Assembly: GCA_964627445.1 (NCBI GenBank)
Contig: CAZVJF010000004.1
Coordinates: 124,001 to 188,000 of the forward strand
Reading direction: 5' to 3'
DNA from: Luteibaculum sp964627445
GTDB taxonomy: Bacteria > Bacteroidota > Bacteroidia > Flavobacteriales_D > Luteibaculaceae
DNA length: 64,000 nucleotides
Shown here: piece by piece, positions 53,730 to 62,292 of the stretch
How positions within the stretch are numbered: position 1 is the first letter of the stretch
Layout: every line of letters begins with the position of its first letter
The notes under the pieces: generated by a model
Database searches by the model: none
Seen by the model: only the letters and a program-made list of their open reading frames with translations
Told to the model about the DNA's origin: nothing
Translations under genes and position numbers: made by a program

Positions 53730-54536
53730 CTAGGGCAAACTATTCACAAAACTGGCATACTCCGCATCTTCTTGGTCGGTACCCGTACAATCAAATTCCT
53801 GACGAAAAGCCCGTATGGCTTCTACTCGGTTCTCTGGGCTGGGGTGGGTGGATAAAAACTCGGGAGTTCCACCAGTTTGCTCCTCGGCTATCAGTTTGGC
53901 AAAAAACTCTGCGGCACCATCGGCTTGGTAGTCGCTAGGACACATGTAGCGCACACTGTACTCATCGGCTTCCCGCTCATCGCTGCGACTAAATGAGAGG
54001 GCCAGCAATTGGGTGGATATTTCGGCTAGAAGCCCAGGATCGTTACCCAAAACAATGCTGATCAAAGTGGAAATACCATACTGCTTGGTAAGCTGGTTGG
54101 TAGAGTGCCTGCGGTCGGCATGGGCAATTTCGTGACCCACCACACCGGCCAGCTCATAGCCCGCATCCAGGTATTTAATTAAACCTGTGTACACGTATAT
54201 GTAGCCACCAGGCGTGCAAAAAGCGTTAAGGGTATTGTCATCGTTTATAATGGTAATCTTCCACTCAAACTCATCGCGGTAGGTAACGGCTTGCGATTGC
54301 AGCAAGGTCTCCTTCATTCCCTCCAAATAAGCGTAGGCTTCTGGATATTCTGACCGCGACAATACGGGGTACTCCTGCGGACTTGCCAAAATGGTGCTGT
54401 CCATTTGCGCCCCAAACGCTTTGTCGTCCTGGACAGAGAAAATATTAAAGCCTGTGCCGCCCGATCCGTCATCGTCTTTTCCGCAGCCGGCAAATAAAAA
54501 CAGGGTAGTTAGCCCCAACATTATATAGGTTTTCAT
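53730..54536 (-). CDS. M48 family metallopeptidase, lipoprotein
   Basis: 268 aa. The lipoprotein signal MKTYIMLGLTTLFLFAGC puts Cys18 in a lipobox. The zinc site is His135-Glu136-x-x-His139 in GVVGHEIAHADRRHS, with the third ligand in the EADEY segment (SFSRSDEREADEYSV). This is the pattern of M48 (BepA/HtpX-like) proteases in the envelope, possibly in outer-membrane quality control. It is convergent with the M61 gene and divergent from the winged-helix regulator. Confidence 0.93.
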   Translation of the reverse strand: MKTYIMLGLTTLFLFAGCGKDDDGSGGTGFNIFSVQDDKAFGAQMDSTILASPQEYPVLSRSEYPEAYAYLEGMKETLLQSQAVTYRDEFEWKITIINDDNTLNAFCTPGGYIYVYTGLIKYLDAGYELAGVVGHEIAHADRRHSTNQLTKQYGISTLISIVLGNDPGLLAEISTQLLALSFSRSDEREADEYSVRYMCPSDYQADGAAEFFAKLIAEEQTGGTPEFLSTHPSPENRVEAIRAFRQEFDCTGTDQEDAEYASFVNSLP

Positions 54537-54709
54537 AGGAGATGGTTTGGTTTACAAAGTAAAAAACTCTTTGAGGATTTGTTTCACCAAGGTTCAATTA
54601 AACCCAGCTGATGTCTCTTAGAATACAACGTACTGTATTCCAAAGCATTGCTCCAATGTAAAATACTGTAAACCTATCGTATACCTATGTAGAAAGCCTT
54701 TTATTCGGC

Positions 54710-54717
54710 TACTTTTG
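54710..54717 (+). promoter_or_regulatory. -7 promoter box for the membrane-anchored regulator
   Basis: TACTTTTG, a perfect TAnnTTTG match, ending 7 nt before the ATG at 54725. The transcript would start close to or at the start codon, so it could be leaderless. Confidence 0.5.
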
Positions 54718-54724
54718 CCCAGTG

Positions 54725-55606
54725 ATGCAGTGCCTTTGTTGTTTTTTTGTGTTGCTGGTTTGGTTTTCGCCTGGAAAACTTGCGGCCCAGCATCCTCAAA
54801 CATTTGAGGTCGTTCTGCGCAGCTTGGGGCACCAAGTTTTGCTACAAGTCGGAGATAGTACAACACCTGTGCTGCCCGTGGTAACTCACAAAAACCAACA
54901 CATCCTACAGTTTGCTGCAGACTGGAAGTTGGTTCCCGACAGCCTGCACACCATTGCCAACCGAGTTTTTCACCAGGCGCAGCTTAGCGTTCCGCTAAAT
55001 ATTGCGGTAATGCAATGCAAAACAAAAGAGGTAGTGTATGCTTTTAATTTCCACGCCAACGATAGCCTGCTCGCACCGTGTTTGGGAAGGCAGTACCCTA
55101 CAGACTGCTACGACATAGTGATTACCCGACTGCCCACGGAACCCGGTTATATAAGTCCCTGGCAAAACGAGCGCTCTGAGGTACAGACAACATCCTCCGG
55201 AGCGAATACTGCCCAATGGAACTGGATGGTAGCCCTGGGCCTAGCTGTTTTAGTGGTCGGACTTATTTGGTACTTCCAACGGAATAAAAAAACAGCAGCC
55301 GTGCCCCAGCAGCTCCGTTTGGGTGGATATACCTTCAATCCCACCACCATGCTACTTCGCATTAACGCTGAAGCCACCGAGCTCACTGGCAAAGAAAACG
55401 CATTGCTATGGGCGTTGTACCAGGCCGCCAACCAAACCCTTACCAAAGAACAGTTACTGCAAGAAGTTTGGGGCGATGAAGGCGACTACATAGGGCGTAC
55501 CTTGGACATGTATATCTCCAAACTCCGCAAAAAACTAGCACAGGATGCACGGATTAAGATTATAAACATCCGTGGTGTGGGGTATAAATTGGTGCTGCCG
55601 CAATAA
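54725..55606 (+). CDS. Membrane-anchored winged-helix transcriptional regulator
   Basis: 293 aa from the ATG at 54725 (a GTG just before it is less likely). A signal-like hydrophobic start (MQCLCCFFVLLVWFSPGKL) leads to a periplasmic domain of about 140 residues, a membrane helix at about 165-185 (NWMVALGLAVLVVGLIWYF), and a C-terminal OmpR/PhoB-type winged helix (LTGKENALLWALYQAANQTL, then RTLDMYISKLRKKL and IRGVGYKLVLP). The layout is the reverse of ToxR/CadC, with DNA binding at the C-terminus. The next gene (TonB-C-like) is probably in the same operon. Confidence 0.88.
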   Translation: MQCLCCFFVLLVWFSPGKLAAQHPQTFEVVLRSLGHQVLLQVGDSTTPVLPVVTHKNQHILQFAADWKLVPDSLHTIANRVFHQAQLSVPLNIAVMQCKTKEVVYAFNFHANDSLLAPCLGRQYPTDCYDIVITRLPTEPGYISPWQNERSEVQTTSSGANTAQWNWMVALGLAVLVVGLIWYFQRNKKTAAVPQQLRLGGYTFNPTTMLLRINAEATELTGKENALLWALYQAANQTLTKEQLLQEVWGDEGDYIGRTLDMYISKLRKKLAQDARIKIINIRGVGYKLVLPQ

Positions 55607-55695
55607 TTTACCACCCCATTTACACTCTTTTACACCCGTTTTACTATACCTGGATGGGCTTACTGTACTTTCAGGAGAAACTAAAACGCATCCTT

Positions 55696-56481
55696 ATGCA
55701 ACGTCAATTGATCCTCCCTGCCGCATTACTTTGGTCTGCAACCCTTACCGCCATGGCCGTATCTGTTTTAACAGAAAGCAAACCGCGCACTCACGCCCAA
55801 ACCTGTAAGGCAGCAACGGCTTCTGAAAGCGCTAGCATGCTCTCCTTTACCCAATACAATACCGAGCCAGAAAAACTGCTTTTTCGTGTTGTTGCCGGAC
55901 AGGGTACTTTGGTAACACCCCAGCAATTGCAAACAATACGCAGTGTTACAGACCTGATGCCCGATTTCCCAGAAAACTGGATTGACACTTACCAAAATGT
56001 TGCCTTGGAAAATGCAGGTGGAGAAAAAGTTCGTGGAACAGATATTCGCTTCAACCAACAACAAAAGCAGCTTTTACAAGAAGCTCCTGTAAACAGCACT
56101 TTTAAGCTGCATGTAGCCTACACCAAAGAAAGGGATGCCGACATCCATACCATGGAAGTGCTTTTTTGCGTGGTACCCGAACAACAAGCGCAGTTTGGAG
56201 AAAACTACCAAGACCTTATGAATTATTTGGACCAGGCCGGAATACAGGACTTTAGTCCATCCAAGCACCCGGAAGCACAAGGACTTATGGTGGATTTTAC
56301 CGTATCGGCCACAGGAGCAGTGGGCGATATTCAATTTTCTAAAGCACTAAATGATAACGCTTCCGAAGAAAAACTCCGCAGCATTTTGGCAAACATGCCA
56401 ACGTGGTCTCCTGCAAAAAACGCTGAAGGAGTTCCCGTGGCTCAAAAATTTTCAATGCAGCTTGGTATGTGGAGGTGCTAG
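55696..56481 (+). CDS. TonB-C-like periplasmic protein
   Basis: 261 aa from the ATG at 55696. An N-terminal signal or anchor (MQRQLILPAALLWSATLTAM) precedes a region with several short repeats and a C-terminal TonB-C-like domain (VDFTVSATGAVGDIQFSKAL and ILANMPTWSPAKNAEGVPV). It lacks the long Pro/Glu linker of the TonB proteins at 10-12 kb and may be a signal partner of the upstream regulator rather than an energy transducer. Confidence 0.7.
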   Translation: MQRQLILPAALLWSATLTAMAVSVLTESKPRTHAQTCKAATASESASMLSFTQYNTEPEKLLFRVVAGQGTLVTPQQLQTIRSVTDLMPDFPENWIDTYQNVALENAGGEKVRGTDIRFNQQQKQLLQEAPVNSTFKLHVAYTKERDADIHTMEVLFCVVPEQQAQFGENYQDLMNYLDQAGIQDFSPSKHPEAQGLMVDFTVSATGAVGDIQFSKALNDNASEEKLRSILANMPTWSPAKNAEGVPVAQKFSMQLGMWRC

Positions 56482-56525
56482 CCCACTTCCTCCTAAACCA
56501 ACCTTAACAAAGCCGAAAAAACACA

Positions 56526-56558
56526 AAAATGCAGGGGCGAAATGAGCCCCTGCATTTT
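56526..56558 (+). terminator. Intrinsic terminator
   Basis: AAAATGCAGGGGC (56526-56538) pairs with GCCCCTGCATTTT (56546-56558), 45 nt after the TonB-C-like stop. Confidence 0.88.
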
Positions 56559-56628
56559 ATCATTTTTTTAAGCTTTTAACTAGTTTCTAAGAAACAGGAT
56601 TACTGCTTTAAGCCTGAGAAATACGCTC

Positions 56629-56662
56629 AAAAAAAAGACCGAAATCCTTATGGAAATCGGTC
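56629..56662 (-). terminator. Intrinsic terminator of tRNA-Gln
   Basis: On the minus strand AGACCGA (56662-56656) pairs with TCGGTCT (56643-56637), followed by T8. It lies directly after the tRNA gene. Confidence 0.75.
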
Positions 56663-56671
56663 TCTCTGTAG

Positions 56672-56744
56672 TTGCCCGACTAGGGCTCGAACCTAGACTC
56701 TTCTGAACCAAAATCAGACGTGTTGCCAGTTACACCATCGGGCA
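56672..56744 (-). tRNA. tRNA-Gln (anticodon TTG)
   Basis: 73 nt that fold as a full cloverleaf: acceptor TGCCCGA/TCGGGCA, D arm GTGT...ACAC, anticodon stem TCTGA/TCAGA with loop TTTTGGT (anticodon TTG), T arm CTAGG-TTCGAGC-CCTAG, discriminator A. CCA is not encoded. The anticodon reads CAA/CAG glutamine codons. Confidence 0.97.
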
Positions 56745-56762
56745 GTGCTGTAAAAGCGGATG

Positions 56763-56794
56763 CAAATATAAGGACTTTCTTTTTTACCCCGCAA
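56763..56794 (-). promoter_or_regulatory. Bacteroidota-type promoter of tRNA-Gln
   Basis: TTG (56792-56794), a 21-nt spacer and TATATTTG (56763-56770) on the minus strand, matching the Bacteroidota consensus, about 19 nt before the tRNA. Confidence 0.75.
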
Positions 56795-56864
56795 GCCTCC
56801 TTTAAAATTCCATAGGTAGTGCGCCTCCTAATATTTTTAAATTCGCAGCGTTTATTCAAGTTGC

Positions 56865-59800
56865 ATGGAATACAAAAAGTTAAATAATCTGGTTGGATGG
56901 AGCGTTTTTGCCATCGCTGCCATCACGTATTTATTAGGCGTAGAACCCACCTCAAGTTTCTGGGACTGTGGGGAATACATCACCTCGGCATACAAGCTAC
57001 AAGTGGGTCACCCACCCGGAGCTCCGCTCTTTATGCTGCTGGCACGTTTCTTTTCCTTTTTTGTTCCCTTAGATGTAGTGGCGGTTGCTGTAAACATGCT
57101 CTCGGCCATGTGCAGCGCCTTTACCATACTCTTTTTGTTTTGGTCCATTACGGCTCTTATGAAAAAACTGCAATTGCGTAGGGATAAAGCGTTAGACCTG
57201 GGCAACACCGTAGCCATTATGGTAGCCGGTACCGTGGGCGCATTGGCTTACACCTTTTCAGACTCTTTCTGGTTCTCTGCCGAAGAGGGCGAGGTTTATG
57301 CCATGTCCTCACTGTTTACGGCCTTGGTATTCTGGGCCATCTTAAAGTACGATGAAGTTGCAGACCAACCCCATGCAACACGCTGGTTGGTACTTATTGC
57401 TTACCTCATGGGGCTTTCCATCGGAGTTCACTTATTGAACTTGTTGGTTATTCCATCCATTGCCTTCGTATACTACTTCCGCAACTTTAAAACCACGCGC
57501 AAGGGTATTATATACACCTCACTTATTTCCCTCCTTATCCTAGGAGTCTTCCAATCTTTCCCGAAACTGGTACAACTGGCCTCGCTTTTTGAGCTGCTGT
57601 TTGTAAACACCTTGGGTCTTCCTTTCCACACAGGACTCATCTTCTTCTTGTTGGTTATTGCAGCCCTAGTAGTGGTTGGATTGCGCTATACCAAAGCCAA
57701 AGAATTGCCTTTGTGGAATACGGTAATCTTGTGTTTTGCTGTGGTAGTGCTTGGATTGTCTACCTACGCGGTTACTATGATACGCTCCAATGCCAATCCA
57801 CCCATGGATGAAAACAACCCAGAGAACGTGTTCTCTTTGTTGTCTTACCTCAACCGCGAGCAGTACGGAGACAGACCCTTGCTATACGGTCAATATTGGA
57901 TGGCGCCTTTGGATCCGCAAGACCCCAGACGCGATGGCAACCCGGTGTACAAAACAGGGTATATCGTTACGGATGGAAATCGCGATATCCGCACCTACAC
58001 CACCAACTACGATGCCCAAAAGTTTATTGATGAGTCTGGTAAAGACAACCTTAGCATCAAGCGCTCTTACGTAGTTACCGATGACCAAAAAGACGAAAAG
58101 TACAACTACGACCCCGAATTCTCCTCTATTTTCCCAAGGATGTACTCTGCGCAAGACCGCCACATATCGCAGTACAAACGCTGGAGTAACTTTACCGGAA
58201 AACCCATTCGCACGCAGGACAACCGCGGGCAAATGACTATTTTAAACAAACCTACTTTTGGCGAAAACCTGCGCTTCTTTTTTACCTACCAGGTAGACTG
58301 GATGTACTGGCGCTACTTTATGTGGAACTTCTCGGGTCGCCAAAATGATATCCAGGGCCACGGAAACCACAGAGATGGAAACTGGCTTACCGGTATTAAA
58401 ATGATAGACGAGCAGCGCTTGGGTAACCAAGACCAACTGCCCGAGTCTATGACCTCGAACAAAGGCTACAACCGCTTTTACCTATTACCCTTTATCCTCG
58501 GGATTATCGGATTATTGTATCAGCTTTTTAGAGACATTAAAGGCTGGACTGTAGTGATGCTGCTTTTCCTCACTACGGGACTTGCCATTGTGGTGTACCT
58601 AAACCAGTATCCCTTACAGCCGCGTGAGCGCGATTACGCCTACGTAGGATCGTTCTACGCCTTTGCTATGTGGATAGGAATGGGTGCCTACGCGCTGTAC
58701 CAAATGGCCCGAGAGGCCAACCTAGCCGTAGTGAAAAAACTGGCGGTACCGGCCATAGGAACTGGGGTAGCCATGTTCTTGCTCGAATCTGTTTCTGGTG
58801 CAGACCATAGCCTCTCCTACGCGCTACTTTATATTGCATTGGTAGGATTGGTTGCCGTAGCCTTATTTAGCTTTATGGGCACCAAGGTTAAAAAACCACT
58901 TACCCAAGCGGCTCTGGCATTTTTGGTGTGCATACCCGTGCCCATTTTAATGGCTGCTGAGGGCTGGGACGACCACAGCCGTGCCAAGCGCGAAACCGCA
59001 GTAGCTTTTGCTAAAAACTACCTAGACAGTTGCGAACCCAACGCCATTTTGTTTACCAACGGAGACAACGATACCTTCCCGCTTTGGTACGTGCAAGAGG
59101 TTGAAGGCTACCGTACGGATGTGCGCGTTGTGAACCTTTCGCTACTCAATACCGACTGGTATATCGATCAAATGAAGCGCAAGGCTTACGATTCTGATCC
59201 CGTACCTTTTGGACTGGAAGAATACGAATACCGCCAAGGCACCCGCGATATTGTGTTCCTGGATGACAGTCGCAACAAAAACGGGGTTTACGTGGATGTA
59301 GACCGCGCCATGTCCTTCGTAAAAGACGACAGAAACATGTTGGGCACACAAGGTGGCGATAAGGTACACTACATTCCTAGCAAAACCTTCTCGGTATCGG
59401 TAGACAAAGAGCAAGCCATTGCCAGTGGTTTGGTAGATGTTGCCGACAGCGCCAAGGTAGTAGACCAGATAGAATGGACTATCAATAAGCGCTACCTCAT
59501 CAAATCGCAGTTAATGGTATTGGATTTATTAGCCACCAACGATTGGGAGCGACCCATTTACTTTGCCGTAACCACGGGTACCGATGCCTATTTAGGTTTG
59601 CAGGATTATTTCTCGTTGGAAGGATTGGCATATCGACTGGTTCCAATAAAAACAGACAACCCCAACCCGAACATCAGCGGACGTGTGAACAAAGAAGTGA
59701 TGTACGAGAACATGATGAACAAATTCACGTGGGGTAACATGGACTCAGATGAGATTTACATGGATGAGAACAACCTGCGCATGACCACCAACTTGCGCTT

Positions 59801-60233
59801 GCAGTTTAGCAACCTAGCCGATGAGTTCTTGGCTGCGGGCGATAAAGAAAAGGCCAAAAAGGTATTGGACAAGTGCATGGAAGTAATGCCCGAGAAAAAC
59901 GTACCGTACAACCGTATTATCATGCCTATTCTGGAAGGATACTACCGCGCTGGCGACAAAGAAATGGGCGACAAGCTCTCTGAACGCATGTTCCAGATTT
60001 TTGAAGACGACCTAGAGTATTACACCAGTTTAGAAAGTGAGTTCTTAATGGAAAGCCGCCAGGAGCTGGAGATCTCTAGCATGATCGTAAACCGGGTAAC
60101 ACAACTGGCCGATCGCCAGGCTGCAGACACGGCTATGGTGAACGACTTCAAACAGCGTTTGCAGGTCTTGAACCAGATGACCACAGAGGCCAATGATAGA
60201 TTGCGCCAAAGTGCAACGCGTGTGAGTTTCTAG
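56865..60233 (+). CDS. DUF2723 (TMEM260-like) multi-spanning membrane protein
   Basis: 1122 aa. About 12-14 hydrophobic helices in the first 700 residues, then a soluble C-terminal region (about 720-1122) with TPR-like helices near the end. The first periplasmic loop has the conserved SFWDCGEYITSAYKLQVGHP segment, in which Asp34 and Glu37 sit where GT-C sugar transferases keep catalytic acids. DUF2723 is shared with human TMEM260, reported as an O-mannosyltransferase. A role in protein O-glycosylation is therefore plausible. The next gene, a polysaccharide deacetylase, starts 6 nt after the stop. Confidence 0.85.
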   Translation: MEYKKLNNLVGWSVFAIAAITYLLGVEPTSSFWDCGEYITSAYKLQVGHPPGAPLFMLLARFFSFFVPLDVVAVAVNMLSAMCSAFTILFLFWSITALMKKLQLRRDKALDLGNTVAIMVAGTVGALAYTFSDSFWFSAEEGEVYAMSSLFTALVFWAILKYDEVADQPHATRWLVLIAYLMGLSIGVHLLNLLVIPSIAFVYYFRNFKTTRKGIIYTSLISLLILGVFQSFPKLVQLASLFELLFVNTLGLPFHTGLIFFLLVIAALVVVGLRYTKAKELPLWNTVILCFAVVVLGLSTYAVTMIRSNANPPMDENNPENVFSLLSYLNREQYGDRPLLYGQYWMAPLDPQDPRRDGNPVYKTGYIVTDGNRDIRTYTTNYDAQKFIDESGKDNLSIKRSYVVTDDQKDEKYNYDPEFSSIFPRMYSAQDRHISQYKRWSNFTGKPIRTQDNRGQMTILNKPTFGENLRFFFTYQVDWMYWRYFMWNFSGRQNDIQGHGNHRDGNWLTGIKMIDEQRLGNQDQLPESMTSNKGYNRFYLLPFILGIIGLLYQLFRDIKGWTVVMLLFLTTGLAIVVYLNQYPLQPRERDYAYVGSFYAFAMWIGMGAYALYQMAREANLAVVKKLAVPAIGTGVAMFLLESVSGADHSLSYALLYIALVGLVAVALFSFMGTKVKKPLTQAALAFLVCIPVPILMAAEGWDDHSRAKRETAVAFAKNYLDSCEPNAILFTNGDNDTFPLWYVQEVEGYRTDVRVVNLSLLNTDWYIDQMKRKAYDSDPVPFGLEEYEYRQGTRDIVFLDDSRNKNGVYVDVDRAMSFVKDDRNMLGTQGGDKVHYIPSKTFSVSVDKEQAIASGLVDVADSAKVVDQIEWTINKRYLIKSQLMVLDLLATNDWERPIYFAVTTGTDAYLGLQDYFSLEGLAYRLVPIKTDNPNPNISGRVNKEVMYENMMNKFTWGNMDSDEIYMDENNLRMTTNLRLQFSNLADEFLAAGDKEKAKKVLDKCMEVMPEKNVPYNRIIMPILEGYYRAGDKEMGDKLSERMFQIFEDDLEYYTSLESEFLMESRQELEISSMIVNRVTQLADRQAADTAMVNDFKQRLQVLNQMTTEANDRLRQSATRVSF

Positions 60234-60239
60234 TAAGCC

Positions 60240-60875
60240 ATGAGTGATTGGGTTCCTTCTGCTACACCCGCTTGGATAGACCATATCGTACCAAGCATCT
60301 TGTGGCGATTTCAGAAAAAAGAACCCCATCTATACCTAACTTTTGATGATGGTCCAGTACCCGAGGCAACCCCTTGGGTACTGGATACTTTGGCCAAGTG
60401 GAATGCCAAAGCCACCTTCTTTTGCGTGGGGGACAACGTAAAAAAGCACCCTAAAATTTACCAGCGCATCTTAGAAGAAGGCCATACGGTGGGTAACCAT
60501 ACGTTTCATCACCTCAACGGTTGGAAAACCGACAAAGCGCAGTATCTAAACAATACTGCAAAATGCGCCAAATGGGTGGATAGCCCCCTGTTTCGTCCGC
60601 CCTACGGTAAGCTTACGCAAGGGCAGCTTAAAAGCTTGCGCAAGGACTACCAAATTGTAATGTGGAGCATCCTAAGCAAAGATTACGACACCGGCACGCG
60701 CCCCGAATCTTGCTTGGGCAATGTATTAATGAGCAAACCCGGAGACATCATCGTTTTTCACGACAGCGCCAAAGCTTTAGATAACCTGCAATACACCTTG
60801 CCCCGATTGCTGAAGAACCACAGCGCCTTGGGCATACAGTTTAAGGCGATACCGCAGAAGCGCATTCAAGGGTAA
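60240..60875 (+). CDS. Polysaccharide deacetylase family protein
   Basis: 211 aa of the NodB homology family. The first motif is TFDDGP (Asp36, Asp37), the zinc site H87-x3-H91 is in GNHTFHHLNGW, the third motif is FRPPYGKLTQGQL, and HDS lies near residue 175 (IIVFHDSAKALDNL). It removes acetyl groups from N-acetylated sugars in peptidoglycan or surface polysaccharide. No signal peptide or membrane segment is obvious, so it may act in the cytoplasm. Co-transcribed with the DUF2723 gene. Confidence 0.9.
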   Translation: MSDWVPSATPAWIDHIVPSILWRFQKKEPHLYLTFDDGPVPEATPWVLDTLAKWNAKATFFCVGDNVKKHPKIYQRILEEGHTVGNHTFHHLNGWKTDKAQYLNNTAKCAKWVDSPLFRPPYGKLTQGQLKSLRKDYQIVMWSILSKDYDTGTRPESCLGNVLMSKPGDIIVFHDSAKALDNLQYTLPRLLKNHSALGIQFKAIPQKRIQG

Positions 60876-60917
60876 TAGGATTTTGTAACCGGTTTAAAAG
60901 CTTTTCAACACAGGGGT

Positions 60918-61313
60918 TTATTGTTCAGCAACGGGACGTTCTGCGGCAATCCAAGCGGTTATTCCACCCTGCAAATCATAGACTTGGGTAAAGCCTTTGG
61001 CCTTGAGTTTTTCGGCTGTTTTACCGCTACGGCCACCCGCTTTGCAGTATACAAATACGGGTTGCTCTTTGTCCAGTTTATCTAGCTGTGCATCAAATCC
61101 CGCCTCAAAAAAGTTGAGCTTCCTTGCACCTGCTATTACGCCTTGTTTCCATTCGGCAGGCGTGCGCACATCCAGAAGGACAAATTCTTCGGTGCTCTCC
61201 ATGGTTTGGGCAAATTCTTTTGGTGCCAATACCGATTTTTCTTGCGCTGTAGTTACCGAGCAAGCCAATCCGAATGCGATCAACAATAAAGCGGCTATGT
61301 TTTTTAAATGCAT
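60918..61313 (-). CDS. Rhodanese-like domain protein
   Basis: 131 aa from the ATG at 61311-61313. Hydrophobic leader MHLKNIAALLLIAFGLACSV, then a single rhodanese domain with LLDVRTPAEWKQGVI and the catalytic Cys90 in VFVYCKAGGRSGKTA. It is predicted to be exported and to handle sulfur or act as a phosphatase-like sensor. Two adjacent ATGs (61316, 61313) and a longer one at 61346 are possible starts. Confidence 0.9.
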   Translation of the reverse strand: MHLKNIAALLLIAFGLACSVTTAQEKSVLAPKEFAQTMESTEEFVLLDVRTPAEWKQGVIAGARKLNFFEAGFDAQLDKLDKEQPVFVYCKAGGRSGKTAEKLKAKGFTQVYDLQGGITAWIAAERPVAEQ

Positions 61314-61429
61314 CATGGTGTACAATGTTGGTGGTGCAATATGCAAAAGAAAAGTACGATTTTATGTGACGGTTGTGGTTTTTGAGATGATTAGGGACTA
61401 GTGGCTAGTGAAAAATAAGCTTACCGCGA

Positions 61430-62220
61430 ATAACTCAGCGCAACGCTCACTGTCATTCTGAGGAATGCGATGTGCCGAGATTGACGCGGTAAAGCATCTC
61501 CTCAACCATGGTGTAATAATCCCCAAAAAAACATCCCCCTTTTTCCCCCTTGGTAAGGGGGATACGCTAGCCCCTAGCCTTTATGGGAATCTTGACCAAT
61601 TACAGGGCTATTAGGAAAAGGTTAGGATGGATGGAGGAAGGATTAGTGAATAGAGAGTAGGGATTAATGAAAACGATTCGGGAAGTTCACAACAAATAAC
61701 CTAGCGCTCCGCTCACGGGCTTTCTGAGGAATGCGATGTGCCGAGATTGACGCGGTAAAGCATCTACTCAACCATGGTGTAATAATCCCCAAAAAAACAT
61801 CCCCCTTTTTCCCCTTGGTAAGGGGGATACGCTAGCCCCTAGCCTTTATGGGAATCTTGACCAATNNNNNNNNNNNNNNNNNNNNNNNNNNNNNNNNNNN
61901 NNNNNNNNNNNNNNNNNNNNNNNNNNNNNNNNNNNNNNNNNNNNNNNNNNNNNNNNNNNNNNNNNGATGGATGGAGGAAGGATTAGTGAATAGAGAGTAG
62001 GGATTAATGAAAACGATTCGAGAAGTTCACAACAAATAACCTAGCGCTCCGCTCACGGGCTTTCTGAGGAACGCAATGTTCCGAGCTTTACACGATAAAG
62101 AATCTTCGACAATCGCATAATAAATTCTCCCCAAAAAAAACATCCCCCTTTGTCCCCTTGGTGAGGGGGATACGCTAGTCCCTGGCCATTAAGGGAACTT
62201 GGCCTTGCGTGAGATTTGGA
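61430..62220. repeat. Tandem repeat of about 266 bp (at least three units)
   Basis: Landmark CTGAGGAATGCGATG at 61458 and 61724 (266 bp apart) and a diverged copy (CTGAGGAACGCAATG) at 62064. Each unit also carries a hairpin of the form CCCCCTT-GGT-AAGGGGG type (in the ACATCCCCC...GGGGGATACGCTAG segment) and the TAGTGAATAGAGAGTAGG segment. The GTCATTCTGAGGAAYGC motif is of the interspersed type known from Bacteroidota intergenic DNA. Confidence 0.9.
61866..61965. other. Assembly gap of 100 N
   Basis: Exactly 100 N inside the tandem repeat. From the flanks, only about 25 nt would be missing if the unit count is right, but collapsed copies cannot be excluded. Confidence 0.99.
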
Positions 62221-62292
62221 TGTTCGCATTGAAGCGGATAGACTAGTGCCTAATGACTAGAGACTAGTCACTAGCCACTAAAACCTCATTTC

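Larger units (their letters stand above)
56482..56864. other. Intergenic region with terminators and tRNA-Gln
   Basis: A plus-strand terminator (56526-56558), the minus-strand tRNA-Gln with its own promoter and terminator, and the leader of the DUF2723 gene. I see no other coding sequence in this stretch. Confidence 0.8.
61347..62292. other. Repeat-rich intergenic region
   Basis: Between the rhodanese and metG genes, with no credible gene. It consists of about 266-bp tandem units, short TAGTGACTAG-like repeats at both ends (near 61385 and 62240-62280), and a 100-N gap. Confidence 0.85.

Noticed and set aside
61430..62220. Possible CRISPR array
   Set aside because: The repeat unit is about 266 bp and tandem with no short constant repeats separated by unique spacers of 30-40 nt, and no cas genes are near.
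61347..62292. An insertion sequence in the repeat-rich spacer
   Set aside because: No transposase frame, no terminal inverted repeats with a coding body and no target-site duplication could be seen.
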